This document shows positions 59,691 through 64,000 of a DNA stretch of 64,000 nt, in pieces (position 1 is the stretch's first letter; each line of letters begins with the position of its first letter). Position numbers and translations under genes: made by a program. Under the pieces are notes generated by a model. The model was given only the letters and a program-made list of their open reading frames with translations. It had not been told where the DNA came from and searched no databases. The DNA is from Chondrosia reniformis (taxonomy: Eukaryota; Porifera; Demospongiae; Chondrillida; Chondrillidae), in assembly GCA_947172415.1 (NCBI GenBank), contig OX359193.1, forward strand, positions 940,501-1,004,500. Direction: 5' to 3'.

Positions 59691-60361
59691 ACAATATTAT
59701 GTTACTATATATGTGGTCTACCGGCTGATACATACATATGTGTGTATTGTGGTAGCAATAACTATTTCCTGTATGGCTAATATGTCATTCATTTATTATA
59801 TATATTTTATTATATTATATTATATTATATTATATTATTTATTTACATTATTAGATTACCTTAGTATATTGTAACTTGTACTGTATATTTACATAACTGA
59901 ATGACATAATATGTAAGGGGAAGTTTACCATTCTAGCATGTATTATGACGTGTATATGTACACATTAAACTTGTCAATAAATAAGAATTAATAAATTAAT
60001 ATTGTTAGTTACTAGTTACATAAATAATCTAACACACCTTTTTTCAGCATGCTACGTATATACATCTAAAGGTATATAGGGAACTAGACCTATAGAGAGC
60101 TTTGGTCTCAGCCACCTACATACATGCACAGTAGAACGAGTAGGTACACAGATATATACACCAGAAAAGGTAAACATTTGAGGACAAGACAGAAATGTGT
60201 ATTGAACTACCTGAATTGTTAAACTAAAGAGAACCACACCCACATTTTAACCACAGAAGCTGTTATTGACTACCTCAACGATTTTGGTGGAAGCATTAAG
60301 GACATTAGTGAACCCCATTATAAAACTTCAAATATAATAGTGAGAAGAAAGAATCTTGAGG
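59691..60361. other. Intergenic DNA between MRM1 and the first collagen gene
   Basis: Contains ATTATATTATATT microsatellite at about 59795-59840, MRM1 poly(A) candidates near 59980, and a 240-bp family fragment at about 60062-60105 (TATAGGGAACTAGACC). A TATAAAAC at about 60319 lies some 43 nt before the collagen ATG. Confidence 0.6.
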
Positions 60362-61505
60362 ATGATTGCGCTGCAGTTTCTCTTAACAACATGGATTGTA
60401 ATCACAGCTATACAAGCTGGTGAGTCAATGTCACATGCTAAGAATCACACAAATACACAAAAACTATTGACATTATTATAACTTTTATATTGTGCTAATT
60501 AATAGGTAGCACATTAATAGTGTAATGATGGGAATATCAATAAAACTGCTACTAGCCTATATGCATGAAAGTCACTAACAGTATATAGTCCCAACATTAG
60601 AACATAAAATGAGTATTTTAAAAGTAATCCCCCTTTACATGATTGGTTAGTCATATTATAATACATCTACATATAAATACAGTTACTCTAGTAAGGTTCC
60701 AAATAAAGATACTCTGTTCACATTCACAGGTCAACTGCAGAAATGAAAGGTCCACAACACAAACAATGCCAACACAGGAGCTAGAGATGGCAGAGATGGG
60801 AGAGATGGTATGCCTGGACCTCCTGGAACACCTGGAGCTCCTGGGAGGGATGGGGAGGATGGGGAGGATGGGGAAGTAGGTGTCCCCGGGGTCAGGGGCC
60901 CTCCTGGGCCAATGGGTCCTGCAGGCCTTCCTGGCACTAATGGAGGAAGCACAACTTATGTTCGCTGGGGAAAACTCACTTGTCCTTCAGTTCCTGGGAC
61001 CACACTAGTGTACTCTGGAATAACAGCTGGCAGCTGGTTTGACCATACAGGTGGAGGAGCAAACTACATATGCATACCAGAAGTACCAGACTACCATCCT
61101 GAAGCAACTACAGTTAATACTAACTTTGCATATATCTATGGAGCTGAATATGAAATTGGGAGTGGTCAAACACTTGATGGATATACACAACAGAATATTC
61201 CATGTTCAGTGTGTCACGTGTCTGGTAGACCATCTCAGATAATGATACCTGGAACATACAAATGTCCCTCAACTCCATACAACTGGACAGTGGAATACAC
61301 AGGATGGCTAATGAGTAATCGCTATGAATACAAGGGACGTACTATGTTCACGTGTCTTGATAAGCATCCTGATGTAATTCCGGGAGAGCAGAGGAATACT
61401 GATGGTGCTCTGATGTATCATGTGGAAGTAGAGTGCAATAAAGGAATACCATGTCCTCATTACAGTGATACAAAGGAGCTCTCCTGTGTAGTGTGTACCT
61501 TGTGA
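60362..61505 (+). CDS. Short-chain (spongin-like) collagen, copy 1, with an early in-frame stop
   Basis: Exons 60362-60419 and 60730-61505. Exon 1 encodes a signal peptide, [19 protein letters not shown]. Exon 2 gives a short Gly-X-Y helix ([20 protein letters not shown] and on, about 25 triplets) and the Cys-rich C-terminal domain ([64 protein letters not shown]). Proteins of this kind are secreted structural collagens of sponges. Using the acceptor at 60729, codon six of exon 2 is TGA where copy 2 has CGA. An in-phase acceptor at 60777 (CCAACACAG/GAGC) would bypass it and keep the whole helix. So the gene is either a shifted-splice functional copy or a recent pseudogene. A second first exon (60609-60645) is also in phase. 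Confidence 0.82.
60609..60645 (+). pseudogene. Relic first exon of collagen copy 1
   Basis: ATGAGTATTTTAAAAGT...G/GTTAGT resembles exon 1 of copy 2 (ATGAGTGTTCTAAAAGG...G/GTTAGT) but is 21 nt shorter. It keeps the start, the donor and the phase ([12 protein letters not shown] then G). It would make a poor signal peptide. The flanking intron sequence after it is the part shared with copy 2. Confidence 0.6.
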
Positions 61506-63007
61506 CACTTAATTGGTTAAAGATATACAAGTGCTTGTTAGCTTTGACAGTTTGAAACATTGCAAATGTTATATTAAAACAGGTGTGTTAGTATATTAGA
61601 AGGTGTGTTAGTATGTTATAAAATGTACCAATAATAATTTTGTGAAAATTAATATACATATATGTAGATACGTACGTAGATGGTTGTTCAAATATATAGA
61701 TGCATGAATAATCTAAACACGACATCCCATAAAAATGGTCAACATCAATGTGAGCCAAGGAGGAATACAAATAGAATAGACTGCATGTATTCATAGACTT
61801 GTTACTTAGGGGGAAACTATAGTGTGCTTGGCCTGGTCACACTTTCAGTGCTATCGTAACCATGTAGAGGATGTATAGAAACTAACACATGAACAACATG
61901 TGACTGAAGAGAACAATTATTAAGCTCATCATACATCTGTAGGTTAGCTGTAAGAGAGTAATTCCTCACTCTACACTATATAGTACTAATAGCACATAGA
62001 ACTTTCTACATATTCAAGTGAGCACATCAGCTGATAAAGTTGATCTGAAGGCTTTTGAATCATGAATATTGTAACCTTGTAGTAATAGCTTCCTTTCTAT
62101 CCATGGTACATTTATGAGACAGTTCTATATGTGAGAGGAAGATTTAGTGTCATCTATGTGACCTTGTGTATTTTAGAAGATCTGATGTTCAATGTACAAT
62201 CACACAAGCATCTGCATACACTTAAGCAATTGGATTGGCTCTCATAAGACCATACATTATATTTAATAAGACTTATGGGTATATGTAATGCATTCATTTA
62301 GAGTACAATATTGATAGCACCTACCTACCTCTTCTGTAGTCGTATGAATTATTTATATAAAAGTTTATTTATTCTAGCTTAGTATGCAAACATTGTCAGC
62401 AGGAAGAGTAGAAAGGTTTATCCAAGCCAAAAAGTGACATTACTACACTGTAACCCCTTCTGAAAGCACTATAGAACATGAACACAGATTTTGAGTGAAT
62501 GAGAAATCTGGCTACTGGTAGAGGAGATGTAAGCAATTAAAAATTCTACACCATACTGATATATTTAAGTGTATTTTGATACATCTAACTATAACCCTGA
62601 CTACACCAAAGAGGAGAATGACGGTGTTCAAAAACTGATTATAATGTTCAAACAAAACATACAGTCAAATCAATCAAGAGAAGGGTTGGGGCATTAGCCC
62701 TCAAATTCGGAACAGTTATGTATCTCAATGAAAGTCAGGGCCTAACAAACTTTAAAATATTGCAAATGTTGGCAGCCATTTTATGGTATTTCTACTGGTG
62801 GTACCCACATACATAATATCATATATGATAGGAATTCATACATATATAGAGAATTCATCAAACAAACAAACAATCCAAAGCTTGCCAGGTCTTGCTAAAA
62901 TAAAAGGTTGCACATGAAAAGAGTGTGATATGCAAATGGTGAGGGGAGGTTACTCTATAAACAACTTGTGTATAAGGTCACCAACAGTGTATTATCTAGC
63001 ATCAAAG
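61506..63007. other. Intergenic DNA between the two collagen genes
   Basis: 1.5 kb of AT-rich sequence with no supported frame or repeat. A TATAAAC at about 62956 lies some 50 nt before the second collagen ATG. Confidence 0.6.
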
Positions 63008-63935
63008 ATGAGTGTTCTAAAAGGTTTCTTCTTCACAGCATTGGTCATCGCAGTCTCACATGCTGGTTAGTTTTATCTTCTCATATTATAATACAACTAC
63101 ATATAAATACAGTAACTCTAGTTAGGTTCCAAATAAAGATACTCTGTTCACATTCACAGGTGAACTGCAGAAACGAAAGGTTCGCAACACAGACAATGCC
63201 AACACAGGAGCTAGAGATGGCAGAGATGGGAGAGATGGTATGCCTGGACCTCCTGGAACACCTGGAGCTCCTGGGAGGGATGGGGAGGATGGGGAGGATG
63301 GGGAAGCAGGTGTCCCCGGGGTCAGGGGTCCTCCTGGGCCAGTGGGTCCTGCAGGCTTTCCTGGCACTAATGGAGGAAGCACAACTTATGTTCGCTGGGG
63401 AAAACTCACTTGTCCTTCAGTTCCTGGGACCACACTAGTGTAATCTGGAATAACAGCCGGCAGCTGGTATGACCATACAGGTGGAGGAGCAAACTACATA
63501 TGCATACCAGAAGTACCAGACTACCATCCTGAAGCAACTACAGTTAATCAAAACTATGCATATCTCTATGGAGCAGAATATGAAGTTAGGAATGGTCAAG
63601 CACTTGATGGATATGTAGACCAGAATATTCCATGTTCAGTGTGTCACGTGTCTGGTAGACCATCTCAGATAATGATACCTGGAACATACAAATGTCCCTC
63701 AACTCCATACAACTGGACAGTGGAATACACAGGATGGCTAATGAGTGGTCACTATGGACAGAAGGGACGCACAATGTACACATGTCTTGATAAGCATCCT
63801 GATGTAATCCCGGGAGAGCTGAGGAATACTAATGGTGCTCTGATGTATCATGTGGAAGTAGAGTGCAATAGAGGAATACCATGTCCTCATTACAGTGATA
63901 CAAAGGAGCTCTCCTGTGTAGTGTGTACCTTGTGA
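63008..63935 (+). CDS. Short-chain (spongin-like) collagen, copy 2, with an in-frame stop
   Basis: Exons 63008-63065 and 63160-63935. The signal peptide is [19 protein letters not shown], unlike copy 1. Exon 2 is nearly identical to that of copy 1 through the helix ([20 protein letters not shown], then Gly-X-Y) and into the C-terminal domain. A TAA at 63441-63443 replaces the TAC of copy 1 just after PSVPGTTLV. As read, translation ends after the helix with only the first of the domain cysteines; the remaining sequence (63444-63935) is otherwise intact and ends CVVCTL. It may be a very young pseudogene, an allele, or a base-call error. Confidence 0.8.
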
Positions 63936-64000
63936 CTCTTAGCTTAGTAAATAGACCAACTAACTCTGTAACTGTGTCTCTAACAGATGTATCTATCTCA

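Noticed and set aside
60731-60952. Proline-rich antisense frames opposite the collagen helices (also at 63122-63382)
   Set aside because: They are shadows of Gly-X-Y coding sequence on the other strand.
1-64000. tRNA, rRNA or retroviral and other virus-like elements
   Set aside because: No cloverleaf, rRNA core, reverse transcriptase, capsid-like frame or long terminal repeat was recognised on either strand by eye; a covariance-model or profile search was not possible.

Overview
The window looks like nuclear DNA of an animal, most probably a demosponge of the Amphimedon type. Genes have many short introns with GT-AG borders, the intergenic DNA is AT-rich and full of TACGTA-like palindromes, and two genes encode short-chain (spongin-like) collagens with a C-terminal Cys-rich domain typical of sponges. 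The species is an inference; the gene identities come from reading translated exons against remembered family sequences.

Left part (1-14.3 kb): a dimeric minisatellite lies in an intron of SHPRH, a SNF2/PHD/RING ubiquitin ligase on the minus strand. Its first 15 exons (1108 codons) are here; the 3' end is off the left edge. SHPRH shares a 135-bp head-to-head promoter with an intronless PTB-domain adaptor of the LDLRAP1 kind. GLOD4, a ten-exon glyoxalase-fold gene, follows on the plus strand.

Middle part (14.3-46.2 kb): three head-to-tail copies of a 10.4-11.0 kb unit. Each unit carries, on the minus strand, (a) a ten-exon gene for a secreted protein of about 1070 residues with NIDO, IPT-like, AMOP, VWD, EGF and FN3-like parts, and (b) a two-exon gene for a secreted protein of about 205 residues made only of the sponge short-chain-collagen C-terminal domain, with no Gly-X-Y helix. 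All six genes have intact frames and consistent splice phases. A decayed fourth piece of the repeat's flank lies at 46.4-47.3 kb. This duplicated two-gene secreted module is the best candidate here for an undescribed system.

Right part (46.2-64 kb): TTC23 (13 exons, minus) and MRM1 (9 exons, plus, mitochondrial rRNA 2'-O-methyltransferase) start 37 bp apart, head to head. MRM1 introns hold a 48-copy 59-bp array, decoy copies of an exon's own splice acceptor, and a GGTTAG-rich array. Two tandem short-chain collagen genes on the plus strand close the window; each has one in-frame stop the other lacks, and their signal-peptide exons differ although the rest is nearly identical.

Small DNA transposons and a repeat family of about 240 bp are scattered through introns and the unit flanks. 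I saw no rRNA, no convincing tRNA, no CRISPR and no retroviral or other virus-like element.
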